NCBI GenBank assembly: GCA_050331395.1
Contig: JBHJGX010000051.1
Span: 1 to 64,000 of the forward strand
DNA length: 64,000 bases
Direction of reading: 5' to 3'
DNA from: Thermohalobaculum sp050331395
GTDB lineage: Bacteria; Pseudomonadota; Alphaproteobacteria; Rhodobacterales; Rhodobacteraceae
Positions 54,726 through 63,602 of this stretch are shown here, piece after piece. Numbering within the stretch: position 1 is the first letter of the stretch; the number at the start of each line of letters is the position of its first letter. Below the pieces are notes generated by a model, which worked only from the letters and a program-made list of their open reading frames with translations, was not told the origin of the DNA and made no database searches. A program made the position numbers and the translations under genes.

Positions 54726-56063
54726 ATGATGAGACAGATTGCATTGGGCGCGGCCCTGTTCGCGTTGTCAGGCATGGTCGCGGAGGCTGCGACGCTTCGG
54801 GTGGTTGCGGTCACGGGCGATGTGGCCCCCGGAACCGGCGGCGCGACCTATGCAAGCTTCAACGCTCCTGCACTCAACGACGTGGGCGAGACGGCTTTTC
54901 GCGCGCTCCTCACAGGGGGCGGCGTGACCACTGCCAACAACGTCGGGATCTTCACCAGTCGGGGCCTCGCGGCGCGCGAGGGCGATGTTGCCCCCGGCAC
55001 CGACAGCGCAGTATTCATAAGCCCCGGCGCGCCCGCACTCAACAATACGGGCGAGACGGCTTTTACCGGGCTCCTCAGCGGCGCCGGCGTGACCGGTGCC
55101 AATAACGGGGGGATTTTCACCACCGGCGTGGGGCTGGTTGCGCGGGAGGGCGATGTGGCCCCCGGCACCGGTGGCGCGACCTATTCTAGGTTTGACAACC
55201 CCGCGCTCAACGACGCGGGTGAAACAGCGTTTCGCGGGTTTCTCAGCGGCGTCGGCGTGACTATGGCCAACGACAGCGGGATTTTTGCCAGCTCGGGCCT
55301 TGTCGCGCGCGAGGGCGATGAAAGCCCCGACACCGCCGGCGCGACCTATTCCGGCTTCGGCTTCCCTGTGCGCAACGAAGTGGGCGAAACGGCTTTTAGA
55401 GGGTTCCTCAGCGGCGCCGGCGTGACCGGCAACAATAACGAGGGGATCTTCACCAGCTCGGGCCTTGTCGCACGGGAGGGCGATGTGGCCCCCGGCACCG
55501 GTGGCGCGACCTATTCAAGCTTTGTTGATGGCCTCTCGCTCAACGATGCCGGCAAGGCGGCGTTTCAAGCGTTCCTTATCGGCGCCAGCGTGACGGGTGC
55601 CAATAACGTCGGGATCTTCACCGACTCGGGCGTTGTCGCGCGGGAGGGCAATGTGGCCCCGGGCACCGGCGGCGCGACCTTTAGTGCCTTCGGCTCCCCC
55701 GCGCTCAACAATGCGGGAGAGACGGCGTTTTCCGCGAACCTCACTGGCGCCGGCGTGACCGGCGCCAATAATAGCGCTTTGTTCCTCAGCGATCGTCTTG
55801 GTGAAGTTAGCTTGCTGGCACGAGAGGGCGATGTCTTGGATCTAGGCGCCGGCGACCAGCGCACGCTGAACACTATCAGTTTCTTTAACGGCCTCAACGC
55901 GGCGGGGGATGTGGCCTTCTTGGCGACTTTCACCGACTTTAGCTCGGCGATCCTGGTGCTCGAGGCCGACGGCATGGCCCGCATCCCCGTTCCGGGCTCG
56001 TTGCCGCTGCTGCTCGCAGGGCTCGCCGCGTTCGGCCTGATCCGCCGGCGCACCCGTGGGTAG
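54726..56063 (+). CDS. NxxGxxAF tandem-repeat protein with CTERM sorting tail
   Basis: A 445-residue exported protein. It has a signal peptide (cleavage near VAEAA) and then seven repeats of about 53-56 residues, each with an NxxGxxAF core (LNDVGETAF, LNNTGETAF, LNDAGETAF, RNEVGETAF, LNDAGKAAF, LNNAGETAF, LNAAGDVAF), most of them paired with REGDVAPGTGGATY. The C terminus IPVPGSLPLLLAGLAAFGLIRRRTRG is a VPLPA/PEP-CTERM-like sorting signal. GGAGGG is six bases before ATG 54726. The repeats are visible as about 160-168-bp DNA repeats and could recombine. Probably a surface or matrix protein. Confidence 0.85.
   Translation: MMRQIALGAALFALSGMVAEAATLRVVAVTGDVAPGTGGATYASFNAPALNDVGETAFRALLTGGGVTTANNVGIFTSRGLAAREGDVAPGTDSAVFISPGAPALNNTGETAFTGLLSGAGVTGANNGGIFTTGVGLVAREGDVAPGTGGATYSRFDNPALNDAGETAFRGFLSGVGVTMANDSGIFASSGLVAREGDESPDTAGATYSGFGFPVRNEVGETAFRGFLSGAGVTGNNNEGIFTSSGLVAREGDVAPGTGGATYSSFVDGLSLNDAGKAAFQAFLIGASVTGANNVGIFTDSGVVAREGNVAPGTGGATFSAFGSPALNNAGETAFSANLTGAGVTGANNSALFLSDRLGEVSLLAREGDVLDLGAGDQRTLNTISFFNGLNAAGDVAFLATFTDFSSAILVLEADGMARIPVPGSLPLLLAGLAAFGLIRRRTRG
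54880..55760 (+). repeat. About 160-168-bp coding tandem repeats
   Basis: Blocks around GAGGGCGATGTGGCCCCCGG recur (for example near 54978, 55147, 55477 and 55646) within the NxxGxxAF gene, with GGCGCCGGCGTGACCGG-type sequences between. They are diverged copies, not identical, and encode the protein repeats. Confidence 0.7.
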
Positions 56064-56432
56064 AGCTATTGCGGCGCTTCTGCTCGCCTTGCCCGTGCTC
56101 GCGGGCGAGGCGGCAGCCCAAGACCCGGCTGCGCCCGAGGCTTCGACGGACGAGTTTCGTCAGACCGCGATCCCGGCCGAACTGGGGGCGCGATTTACCT
56201 GCCACCAGGCGGGCGCCGAAATCGTGAGCGTGGAGGGCGTGACGAGCTTTGCCCCTGCCCGGGTTCAGGGGGTGATGACCTTCTCGATCACCACGCGCGC
56301 CGGAGAGACCCATCTACCTGGGCGCCGCGACCGCCTGCCGCCTCTTTCTTTAATTGCCTCACGCCGACCGCCAGCGAGTTGACCGGGCGCAACCGCGCGC
56401 CCATGCTCCTCTGGGAATTCAGCCGCGCCTAG
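56056..56432 (+). pseudogene. Secreted protein of unknown function with two frameshifts
   Basis: The start is GTG 56056, overlapping the previous stop. A signal peptide (AIAALLLALPVLAGEAAAQ) is followed by FTCHQAGAEIVSVEGVTSF and GVMTFSITTRAGET. In the present frame it ends at 56382 with an Arg/Pro-rich tail. Moving one base near 56312 gives IYLGAATACRLF, and one more base near 56350 gives FNCLTPTASELTGRNRAPML then LWEFSRA before TAG 56430. With two bases removed the gene would encode 124 residues. I do not recognise a family. Both shifts could be mutations or sequence errors. Confidence 0.5.
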
Positions 56433-56441
56433 GAAGTCGCA

Positions 56442-57053
56442 GTGACCTTGCATCGAGCTCCGGAGACATCGCGAGCGACCTACCAGGACGTGCTCGACGC
56501 GCCCGAGCACATGATCGCCGAGATCCTTAATGGTCGACTGCATCTGCAGCCTCGGCCGCGAAGTCGGCATGCGTTGGCCTGTTCCGCGCTTGGAAGCGAA
56601 ATCGGCGGGCCCTTTCACTTCCGACCGGAAGGGCCAGGCGGCTGGTGGATCTTGTATGAGCCGGAGATCCATCTGGGCGAGGACGTCCTCGTTCCGGACC
56701 TGGCGGGCTGGCGACGCGAGACCCTGACTTCGATGCCCGACGTGGCCTTTCTCGAGCAGACACCCGACTGGGTGTGCGAGGTGCTGTCCCCCTCGACGAG
56801 CGGGCGCGACCGGGGCGAGAAGCGCGACCTTTACCGCGACCACGGTGTCAGCCATCTCTGGCTGGTCGATCCCGAGGCCCGCGTGCTCGAGGCGTTCGAA
56901 CTGACCGGGGACAACTCGGTCCTGCGCCTTGCCGCCAGCGGCGACGACGCGGTCGCGATCCCACCGTTTGACGCGGTCAAGCTCGATCTTTCGGCGCTCT
57001 GGCTGCCAAGCTTGGAGGCCGAAGGCGGAGCGGCACCCGCTAAGCCGCTTTGA
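56442..57053 (+). CDS. Uma2-family (DUF820) restriction-endonuclease-like protein
   Basis: A 203-residue protein of the PD-(D/E)xK superfamily. ILNGRLHLQPRPRSRHA is the N-terminal family motif, VLVPDLAGWRRE contains the catalytic Asp, and PDWVCEVLSPSTSGRDRGEKRDLYRDHGVSHLWLVDPE holds the Glu and the conserved SPST-x-R-D-x-x-x-K segment. Uma2 proteins are common but functionally obscure. The start is GTG 56442. It stands alone on the strand. Confidence 0.87.
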   Translation: MTLHRAPETSRATYQDVLDAPEHMIAEILNGRLHLQPRPRSRHALACSALGSEIGGPFHFRPEGPGGWWILYEPEIHLGEDVLVPDLAGWRRETLTSMPDVAFLEQTPDWVCEVLSPSTSGRDRGEKRDLYRDHGVSHLWLVDPEARVLEAFELTGDNSVLRLAASGDDAVAIPPFDAVKLDLSALWLPSLEAEGGAAPAKPL

Positions 57054-57584
57054 GAGAGGTCTTGAGCTCAGGCGTGCAGTATATCTGAAATTTGGGAAGG
57101 GTCTCGATAGTCTCTCGATCTAGGGAAGTAGCCTACGCAGTCTTTGCGATCCGAGAGGCCTTTGCGAACGGGTGCCCAGGCCATTCTGGGCTCGGTTTTG
57201 TTAGAGATGGACCCAGAACTGACGACCCTTGGAGCGGTTCGTGAGGCGCTGCAAACTCCTATTCAAAAAAAAATAGGATTAGATGCTCGACAAATTTTAT
57301 CAAAAAATCCCCCCTTATTCTTGGAGTAGAGTTTTTGTTGTGGCGGCGGTGGCTCGAGACCTTATTCATGAAATTTGCGAAAAAAATTTTGGGCAAGATC
57401 GGCGGGCCGGCCGCCCCGGCTGCTCCAAGAACCCAACACCCCCGGCTGCCGCATCGTGATCCCTCCCGATCCGGCCGGATCAGTCCATCACAAACCGCAT
57501 CGAGCCGGTCAATTCTTGCGGATATCTGAGCGGCGCCCTCCCCGACCGGCGCCCCGACCGGTGCCCCGACCGGCGCCCCGATGC
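57054..57584. other. Intergenic region with AT-rich patch, hairpin and 12-bp repeats
   Basis: No gene is recognised in these 531 bp. About 57240-57400 is unusually AT-rich and includes an A-tract. A perfect 7-bp inverted repeat, TCCTATT (57257-57263) and AATAGGA (57272-57278), surrounds an A-rich loop. A short frame at 57144-57329 has no recognisable features. Three 12-bp repeats close the region next to the glnE stop. Confidence 0.5.
57542..57577. repeat. 12-bp tandem repeat, three copies
   Basis: The unit CCGACCGGCGCC occurs three times, the second with T for C. It lies 8 bp past the glnE stop. The units contain the palindromes GGCGCC and ACCGGT and could fold into a terminator-like structure for glnE. 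Confidence 0.75.
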
Positions 57585-60470
57585 TCATCTCCGAGAAAAG
57601 CTCGATGAGATGATGGCGTCCGCCTCCGCCAATGCCGCCCGAAGCCGCGTGTCGAGCGCCGCGAAGGTCTCGAAGCCGCCGGCTCGCGCCATCGCCCGGC
57701 GCAAGCCCCGCCCCGACGTCTCCGGATCGAAGGGCTTCTCGAGCGCCACCCGTTCGAGCTGTTGGAGGTGCTGGAGGAGCGCGTGGGTCTCGGTGAGCCG
57801 CCGCGCGTCTTCGGAGCCGAAAAACGCACCGCCGCCCAGCCGATGAAACGCCGACCGCGCCGTCCGGCAGCCGGCGAGCCCCGCATGGAGCACCGCGGTC
57901 TGGGCGAGGAACTCGATCTCCATCAGCCCGCCGGCCGCGTGTTTGAGTGCCCATGGGTTGCTCCGGTCGCGGGCATGGGCCTCGGCGAGCTTCGTCCGCA
58001 TCTCGCGCGCGTCCGCGAGCACCGCCGGATCGCCCGCCCGCGCCGCAATCGTCTCGGCAATCGCCGCCTCGACCCGCGCCGCAACCCGACCATGCCCCGC
58101 CACGACCCGGGCCCGCGTGAGCGCCATCTGCTCCCAGGTCCAGGCGCGCTCCCGCTGATAGCGCTCGAAGGCGGCGAGCGACGTCGCCACCGGACCCTGC
58201 CGCCCGGACGGCCGGAGCCGCATATCGACCTCGTAGAGCCGGCCCTCGGCGGTCGGCGCCGTCAGCGCGGCCAGGAGCGCCTGGGTCAGCCGAGGATAGT
58301 AGGCGAGGATCGGCAAAGGCCGCGGGCCGTCCGAGGCCTCCGCATCGCCCGGGTCGTAGACGAGGATCAGATCGAGATCCGAACTCGCCGTCATCTCGCG
58401 GCTGCCGAGTTTGCCCATGGCGATCACGGCGAGCCCGTGGCCGGGCGGGGCTCCGTGGCGCGCGGCGAATTGGGCGATCACCCGGGGCAAGAGCGCGCCG
58501 AGACAGGCCTCGGCGATCGCCGAGAACGCCGCCCCGGCTTCGACCTCGTCCGCGAGGCCACGGAGCACTTGCACGCCCGCGCGGAACCGCTGCTCGCGGG
58601 CGAACCGGCGCACGGTGTCGAGCATCCGCTCGTAATCTGCCTGCTCGGCCAACCAGCCGTCGAGTTCCGTGCGAAGCGCGGTCGCATCGGGTAAGGCCAG
58701 GAAGAACTCGCGGCCGAGAAGCGCGTCGAGGGTCTGGGGCTCGCGGCCGAGATGATGGGCCAGCCGCGGCGCAACGGCGCAGATCTCGAGGATGAGCTCG
58801 AGAAGATGCGGATTGGCGCGGAAAAGCGAGAAGACCTGCACCCCCGCCGGCAAGCCGGACAGGAACCGGTCGAACTCAGCCATCGCCTCATCGGGTGCGG
58901 CCGCCCGGGCGAGCTTGCGCAGGATCCGCGGCGCAAGCGCGCCCAGAAGCGCCCGGGCCCGCGGATTGCGGGTCGCCGGCAGCGCGCCCGATTGCCAGCG
59001 CTCGATGGTCCGGCAGGCATCCGAGGGACGCTCGAACCCCTGCCCCGCCAATCCCTCCTCGGTGATCTCTTCGGCAAACGCCGTATCCCCGGCCTCGGAC
59101 GCGTCCGAGACGAAGAACGCCTCCACATTCCGGTGCACCCGGGCGAGGCGCGCGGCGATCTCGGCCTCCCAGGCCGTCGGGTCGCTCCAGCCCGCGAGTG
59201 CGGCGACCCGGGCGCGGGCCTCGGCGGATTTCGGCAGGGTCTGGGTCTGGGCGTCCTCGATCATCTGCAGCCGGTGCTCGGTCGTGCGATGGGCCACATA
59301 GTCGGCCGACAGGCTCTCGGCGGTTGCGGCCGGGATCAGCCCGAGCCCGGCGAGCGCATCGAGCGCACCGAGGGTCGTCGGGATCCGCAGGCGCCGCTCG
59401 CGCCCGCCCATGATCAGCTGCCGGGTCTGGGCGAAGAACTCGATCTCTCGGATGCCGCCGGGGCCGAGCTTGAGGTCGTGCCCGGGCAGGCCTTCGGGCG
59501 TGAACTTGCCCTTTTTGGCGCGGATCTTCCGGAGCATTTCGTGGGTGTCTTCGATCGCCGCAAAATCGAGATAGCGCCGCCAGACGAAGGGCGTCAGCCG
59601 ATCGAGATAGGCCCGGCCAGCCGCGAGGTCCCCGGCGACCGCGCGGGCCTTTATGTGCGCGGCCCGCTCCCAAGTCCGCCCGACGCTCTCATAGTAGCGC
59701 TCGGCCGTCTCCATCGCGAGGCAGACCGGCGTGGTCGAGGGGGCGGGGCGAAGCCGCAGATCGGTGCGGAAGACATAGCCCTCGGCGGTCTGGTCCGAGA
59801 GGAGGCGAATGAGCGCTTGCGTGATCTTAATGAAGGCGGCCTTCGCCTCGGCCAGATCGTCGGGGGCGAAACGGTCCTGGTCGAACAGGCAAATCAGATC
59901 GATATCTGAGGAAAAATTCAGCTCGCGCGCGCCCATCTTGCCCATGGCGATGACCGCATAGCCCGCCCCCTTCTCGAGTGCGTCGGGCCCGAGACCCGGC
60001 AGGCGGCCGCGAGCGACGGCGTCGCTCAGCAGCCTGCGCACGGCGGCGGCGACCGCCCGGTCGGCGAGCTCGGTGAGCGCGCCCGTGACATTGCCGAGGC
60101 TCCAGACCCCGCCCAGATCTGCAAGCGCGATCAGGAGCGCGGCCCGCGCCTTGCTCTCGCGCAGGATCCCCGGGAGTGCCGCGGGCGCGGCAGCGGCGAT
60201 GCCTCGGTCCATCTCGGCCAAGAGGGTATCGAGGGCGTCTTGGGGCGGGCGCTCCGCCGCTTCGGCAAGCCAGGAGCCGTGGCGCTCGAGAAGCCGGGCG
60301 AGATAGGGCGCCGAGCCCGCCGCCCCGGCCACGAGCTCGCCCATCGCCCCCTGGGCGAGGCGTGCATCGAGACCCCGGGCCACCGCCCGGCCAAGCACGG
60401 GGTCGAACGGGACCGGCGCGGCAATAGCGGCCTCGGCGAGGCTTCGGGGAGCACGCGGGGAGCGGGTCAT
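57585..60470 (-). CDS. glnE: Bifunctional glutamine synthetase adenylyltransferase/adenylyl-removing enzyme
   Basis: A 961-residue protein with two nucleotidyltransferase domains. The N-terminal deadenylylation domain has MGKMGARELNFSSDIDLICLFD and the C-terminal adenylylation domain has AMGKLGSREMTASSDLDLILVYD. Helical domains follow each. It tunes glutamine synthetase activity to nitrogen status through PII. The start at 60470 (MTRSPRAPRSL) is chosen from length; the frame reaches 60695 but adds an Arg-rich non-conserved stretch. Confidence 0.94.
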   Translation of the reverse strand: MTRSPRAPRSLAEAAIAAPVPFDPVLGRAVARGLDARLAQGAMGELVAGAAGSAPYLARLLERHGSWLAEAAERPPQDALDTLLAEMDRGIAAAAPAALPGILRESKARAALLIALADLGGVWSLGNVTGALTELADRAVAAAVRRLLSDAVARGRLPGLGPDALEKGAGYAVIAMGKMGARELNFSSDIDLICLFDQDRFAPDDLAEAKAAFIKITQALIRLLSDQTAEGYVFRTDLRLRPAPSTTPVCLAMETAERYYESVGRTWERAAHIKARAVAGDLAAGRAYLDRLTPFVWRRYLDFAAIEDTHEMLRKIRAKKGKFTPEGLPGHDLKLGPGGIREIEFFAQTRQLIMGGRERRLRIPTTLGALDALAGLGLIPAATAESLSADYVAHRTTEHRLQMIEDAQTQTLPKSAEARARVAALAGWSDPTAWEAEIAARLARVHRNVEAFFVSDASEAGDTAFAEEITEEGLAGQGFERPSDACRTIERWQSGALPATRNPRARALLGALAPRILRKLARAAAPDEAMAEFDRFLSGLPAGVQVFSLFRANPHLLELILEICAVAPRLAHHLGREPQTLDALLGREFFLALPDATALRTELDGWLAEQADYERMLDTVRRFAREQRFRAGVQVLRGLADEVEAGAAFSAIAEACLGALLPRVIAQFAARHGAPPGHGLAVIAMGKLGSREMTASSDLDLILVYDPGDAEASDGPRPLPILAYYPRLTQALLAALTAPTAEGRLYEVDMRLRPSGRQGPVATSLAAFERYQRERAWTWEQMALTRARVVAGHGRVAARVEAAIAETIAARAGDPAVLADAREMRTKLAEAHARDRSNPWALKHAAGGLMEIEFLAQTAVLHAGLAGCRTARSAFHRLGGGAFFGSEDARRLTETHALLQHLQQLERVALEKPFDPETSGRGLRRAMARAGGFETFAALDTRLRAALAEADAIISSSFSRR

Positions 60471-60532
60471 AGCCCATGCTCTCCCCAGGCCGCCGACGTG
60501 GCAAGGGCGGAGGCGTTGCGCGGTGCCAGGGC

Positions 60533-61501
60533 TTAGGGGATCAGCAGGATCTTCGGCGCAGCCGTGCCGGCGTCGACGGCGGCAAAGGCCCCGGCGCCTT
60601 CGGCGAGCGGACGTTCCTCGACCCATCCGGCGCCGCTTATGCGGCCTTCCGCGAGAAGCCGGAGTGCCTCGGCGAAATCTTCGGGCGCATAGCAATAGAG
60701 GCCGAGAAAGGCGATCTCCTGGAGCGTCAGGCGGCGCGTATCGAGGCCCGGCCCGTTGTCCTGGAGCCCCACATGGACGATCGCGCCCCCCGGCTCGGCG
60801 AGCGCGGAGGCGGCCGCCCGTGTGCGCCCCGAGCCCACCGCATCGATGATAAGGGGGGCAGGGTCGGGCGCATTCGCTTGGGGATCGACGGTCGCAAGGC
60901 CGAGGGCGCCGGCCGTTTCGCGCCGACCGGGCGCAGTTTCCGAGAGGGTGACCGCCGTGCCCCGATCCGCCAGCACGAGCGCCGAGAGCAGTCCGATCGC
61001 CCCGCCCCCGATGACGAGCGCCCGCACGGGTGGCCCGCCCAGATGACCGATCCCGAGGCGAGCCGCATGGACCGCACAGGCGAGCGGCTCGGCAAGGGCC
61101 GCGTCGCGGTCTCCGAGATGATCGGGCAGCACGCTCAGGTTCCGCGCATCGACGGCCACCCGTTCGGCAAAGGCGCCGGGAAGGCGCATGCCGAGAAGCT
61201 CGCGGGCCGGGCAGAGATGCGGCCGTCCGCCCCGACAGGCCGGGCAGCGTCCGCAGGTCATCAGGGGATTGATCGCCACACGGGCGCCTGCCAGCGGACC
61301 GCTTAGCACATCGCCCGTCGCCTCATGCCCGAGCACGAGCGGCGGCACCCGGCGCGGGTCGGCGCCGTGATAGGCGTGCATGTCCGAGCCGCAAAGCCCG
61401 CAGGCTGCGACCCGCACCACGACCTGGCCGGCGGCCGGCTCGGGCTCGGGCAGGTCCGCTGGCACGACCCGGTGGGGCGCGGTATAGACGAGCGCTCTCA
61501 T
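60533..61501 (-). CDS. hpsP: Zinc-dependent alcohol dehydrogenase, HpsP-like
   Basis: A 322-residue MDR enzyme with catalytic zinc site (CGLCGSDMHAYHG, GHEATG), structural zinc cysteines (CGRCPACRGGRPHLC) and Rossmann motif VIGGGAIGLLSALVLAD. By itself it would be called sorbitol/idonate dehydrogenase-like. Its position directly after an HpsN-type gene and an SDR gene matches the hpsNOP arrangement, in which HpsP interconverts DHPS and its 2-oxo form. Its ATG overlaps the SDR stop (ATGA). Confidence 0.75.
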   Translation of the reverse strand: MRALVYTAPHRVVPADLPEPEPAAGQVVVRVAACGLCGSDMHAYHGADPRRVPPLVLGHEATGDVLSGPLAGARVAINPLMTCGRCPACRGGRPHLCPARELLGMRLPGAFAERVAVDARNLSVLPDHLGDRDAALAEPLACAVHAARLGIGHLGGPPVRALVIGGGAIGLLSALVLADRGTAVTLSETAPGRRETAGALGLATVDPQANAPDPAPLIIDAVGSGRTRAAASALAEPGGAIVHVGLQDNGPGLDTRRLTLQEIAFLGLYCYAPEDFAEALRLLAEGRISGAGWVEERPLAEGAGAFAAVDAGTAAPKILLIP

Positions 61502-62283
61502 TTCGCCGTGTATCCGCCGTCGACGAAGAGGATCTGCCCGGTCACATAGGCGGCGGCGTCCGAGGCGAGGAAGACCGCCGGTCCGGCGATGTCGCCGAGC
61601 CGTCCGTTCCGCCCAAGACAGGTTTGCGCCGCGTTTCGGGTCGCGAGCGCCGCATCGGCGAAGACCGGGGCGGTGAGCTCGGTCGGGAAGAACCCGGGCG
61701 CGAGCGCATTCACGGTGACGCCGGCCGGGCCCCAGGCTTCGGCCATGGCGCGGGTGGCCTGGGCGAGCCCGCCTTTGGCCGCTCCGTAGGCGATGCCGTT
61801 CGGCATGGCGCGGAGGCTTTGGAGCGAAGCGAGGGTGATGACCCGGCCCCGGCCCTGGGCGCGCATATGCGGCAGGAAGGCCTGGGCGAGGAAAAAGGGC
61901 GCCGTCAGGTTGAGGACGAGCGTGGCGTCCCAGTCCTCGCGCGAGATCGTATCGGCCGGCAGGCGGGGATTGGCGCCCGCGGCGGCGACGAGAATATCGG
62001 GCAGGGCCGCGAGGGCCGAGAGCCGCGACCGGAGGCGGTCCGGCGCGGCGGGGTCGGTCACGTCCTCGGCGAGGGCGAAGCCCGCGCGGTCGCCGAGCGC
62101 GGCCGCGAGACGGTCTTCGCGCCGACCGACGAGGACGATCCGGGCACCCGCATCCGAGAGCGCGTGGGCGATCGCTTTGCCGAGGCCCGAGCCGCCGCCG
62201 GTGACGAGCGCGGTGCGGCCAGCAAGCGAAAAGGCCGTCGCTGGGGAGAATTGTGTCTCGCCCGAGCTGGCAGCGTCGTCCAT
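61498..62283 (-). CDS. hpsO: Short-chain dehydrogenase, HpsO-like
   Basis: A classical SDR of 261 residues from ATG 62283. The alternative ATG 62304 adds seven residues and overlaps the hpsN stop by 11 bases. It contains ALVTGGGSGLGKAIAHAL (NAD(P) binding), LVAAAGANPR, catalytic Ser in LASLQSLR and YGAAKGG (Tyr-x3-Lys), and ends VTGQILFVDGGYTAK. In the hps pathway HpsO acts on the 2-hydroxyl of (R)- or (S)-DHPS together with HpsP. The assignment rests mainly on gene context. Confidence 0.75.
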   Translation of the reverse strand: MDDAASSGETQFSPATAFSLAGRTALVTGGGSGLGKAIAHALSDAGARIVLVGRREDRLAAALGDRAGFALAEDVTDPAAPDRLRSRLSALAALPDILVAAAGANPRLPADTISREDWDATLVLNLTAPFFLAQAFLPHMRAQGRGRVITLASLQSLRAMPNGIAYGAAKGGLAQATRAMAEAWGPAGVTVNALAPGFFPTELTAPVFADAALATRNAAQTCLGRNGRLGDIAGPAVFLASDAAAYVTGQILFVDGGYTAK

Positions 62284-62293
62284 GCCGTCGGTC

Positions 62294-63598
62294 TCAAGCG
62301 GCATCGGTGTCGAAATTCTCGCCGGGGAAATACTTCCTCAGCCGCGCATCCGCAGCCCGGGCATGGCCCTCCATTCCTTCGAGCCGGGAGATCCGGGCGG
62401 CCGCTTGGGCAACCTCGCGGCAGGCCTCGCGGGTCATGCGCTGGGTGGTCACGACTTTGAGAAACTTGTGTACCGAGAGACCGCCCGTGTAGTGGCCCGC
62501 GCCCTTTGTCGGCAGGATGTGGTTGGTGCCCGAGCATTTGTCGCCGAAGGTGACGGTGGTCTCCTCGCCCTCGAAGAGCGAGCCGTAGGAGCGGAGCCGG
62601 TCGCGGTACCAGTGGTTGCGCTCGGTCTGGATCTCGAGATGCTCGGGCGCGTAGGCGTCGGAGACCGTGGCGGCCTCCTCATCGGTCTCGCAAAGCGTGA
62701 CCTCGCCATAATGCTCCCAGGCCGCGGTCGCGGCGGCGCGCTGGGTCTCGGGCAGCGCGGCGATCAATTGGGGCACGCGGGCGATCACCCGCTCGGCGAG
62801 CGCCCGGTCCGTCGCGATCAGCCAAGCGGGGCTGTCGGGCCCGTGCTCGGCCTGGGAGACCAGATCCTCGGCGACGATCTCCGGGTCCGCGCTCGCATCG
62901 GCGATCACGGCGATTTCGGTCGGTCCGGCGAAGAGATCGATGCCGACCCGGCCGAAGAGGCTGCGCTTGGCCTCGGCGACGAAGCGGTTGCCGGGCCCGA
63001 CCAAGATCCGCGCGGGCCGTTCGGTGAAAAGCCCGAAGGCCATGGCGGCGACGCCCTGCACCCCGCCGAGCGCGAGGACCGTGTCTGCGCCGCAGATATC
63101 CATCGTATAGAGGATCGCCGGATGGATGCCGTCCTCGCCGCGGGGTGCCGAGCAGGCGACCACATGCTCGACGCCCGCGACCTTGGCGGTCGCGATCGAC
63201 ATGACGGCCGAGGCGATATGCGCATAGCGCCCGCCCGGGACATAGGCGCCGGCGGTGTCGACAGGAATGAGCTTTTGCCCCGCCCAGAGCCCGGGCGAGA
63301 GCTCGGTCTCGAAGTCCCGGATGCTGGCCTTTTGCGCCTCGGCGAAGCGTGTAACCCGGTCGCGGGCAAAGCGGATGTCGTCCTTCAGCCGCTCGGGCAC
63401 CTGCCGGGCAGCGGCCTCGATGCGCGCGCGCGAGACGACGATCTCGCCCCGATAGCCGTCGAGCTCGGCCGAATAGGCCCGCGCCCGATCCTCGCCGCCC
63501 GCTTCGATCTCGGCGAGCATCCGCTCGACGACGGCCCGGGTCTCGGCGCTGTCGGTCTCGGGAGTGCGGCTCGCGCGTTTCAGAACCTCGATGGCCAT
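62294..63598 (-). CDS. hpsN: Sulfopropanediol 3-dehydrogenase (HpsN), histidinol-dehydrogenase family
   Basis: A 434-residue NAD-dependent enzyme of the HisD superfamily. Family motifs are VPGGRYAHIASAVMSIATAKVAGV, ALGGVQGVAAMAFG, VGPGNRFVAEAKR, LFAGPTEIAVIAD and SQAEHG. The C-terminal part CSGTNHILPTKGAGHYTGGLSVHKFLK is the pattern of HpsN, not of HisD. HpsN oxidises (R)-DHPS to sulfolactate in two steps. It starts four bases after the TRAP permease stop. No other histidine-biosynthesis gene is present, which supports the catabolic role. Confidence 0.87.
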   Translation of the reverse strand: MAIEVLKRASRTPETDSAETRAVVERMLAEIEAGGEDRARAYSAELDGYRGEIVVSRARIEAAARQVPERLKDDIRFARDRVTRFAEAQKASIRDFETELSPGLWAGQKLIPVDTAGAYVPGGRYAHIASAVMSIATAKVAGVEHVVACSAPRGEDGIHPAILYTMDICGADTVLALGGVQGVAAMAFGLFTERPARILVGPGNRFVAEAKRSLFGRVGIDLFAGPTEIAVIADASADPEIVAEDLVSQAEHGPDSPAWLIATDRALAERVIARVPQLIAALPETQRAAATAAWEHYGEVTLCETDEEAATVSDAYAPEHLEIQTERNHWYRDRLRSYGSLFEGEETTVTFGDKCSGTNHILPTKGAGHYTGGLSVHKFLKVVTTQRMTREACREVAQAAARISRLEGMEGHARAADARLRKYFPGENFDTDAA

Positions 63599-63602
63599 GG
63601 GG

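Noticed and set aside
54880..55760. A possible CRISPR-like array
   Set aside because: The repeats are about 160-168 bp apart, diverged, and code for protein repeats. There are no short identical repeats with unique spacers and no cas genes in the window.
57144..57329. A 61-residue frame downstream of the Uma2 gene
   Set aside because: No ribosome site, no motif, and it ends in the AT-rich patch. It is not supportable as a gene.
62294..63598. Annotation as biosynthetic histidinol dehydrogenase (hisD)
   Set aside because: The C-terminal pattern and the neighbourhood (TRAP permease, SDR, MDR) fit HpsN, and no his gene is nearby.
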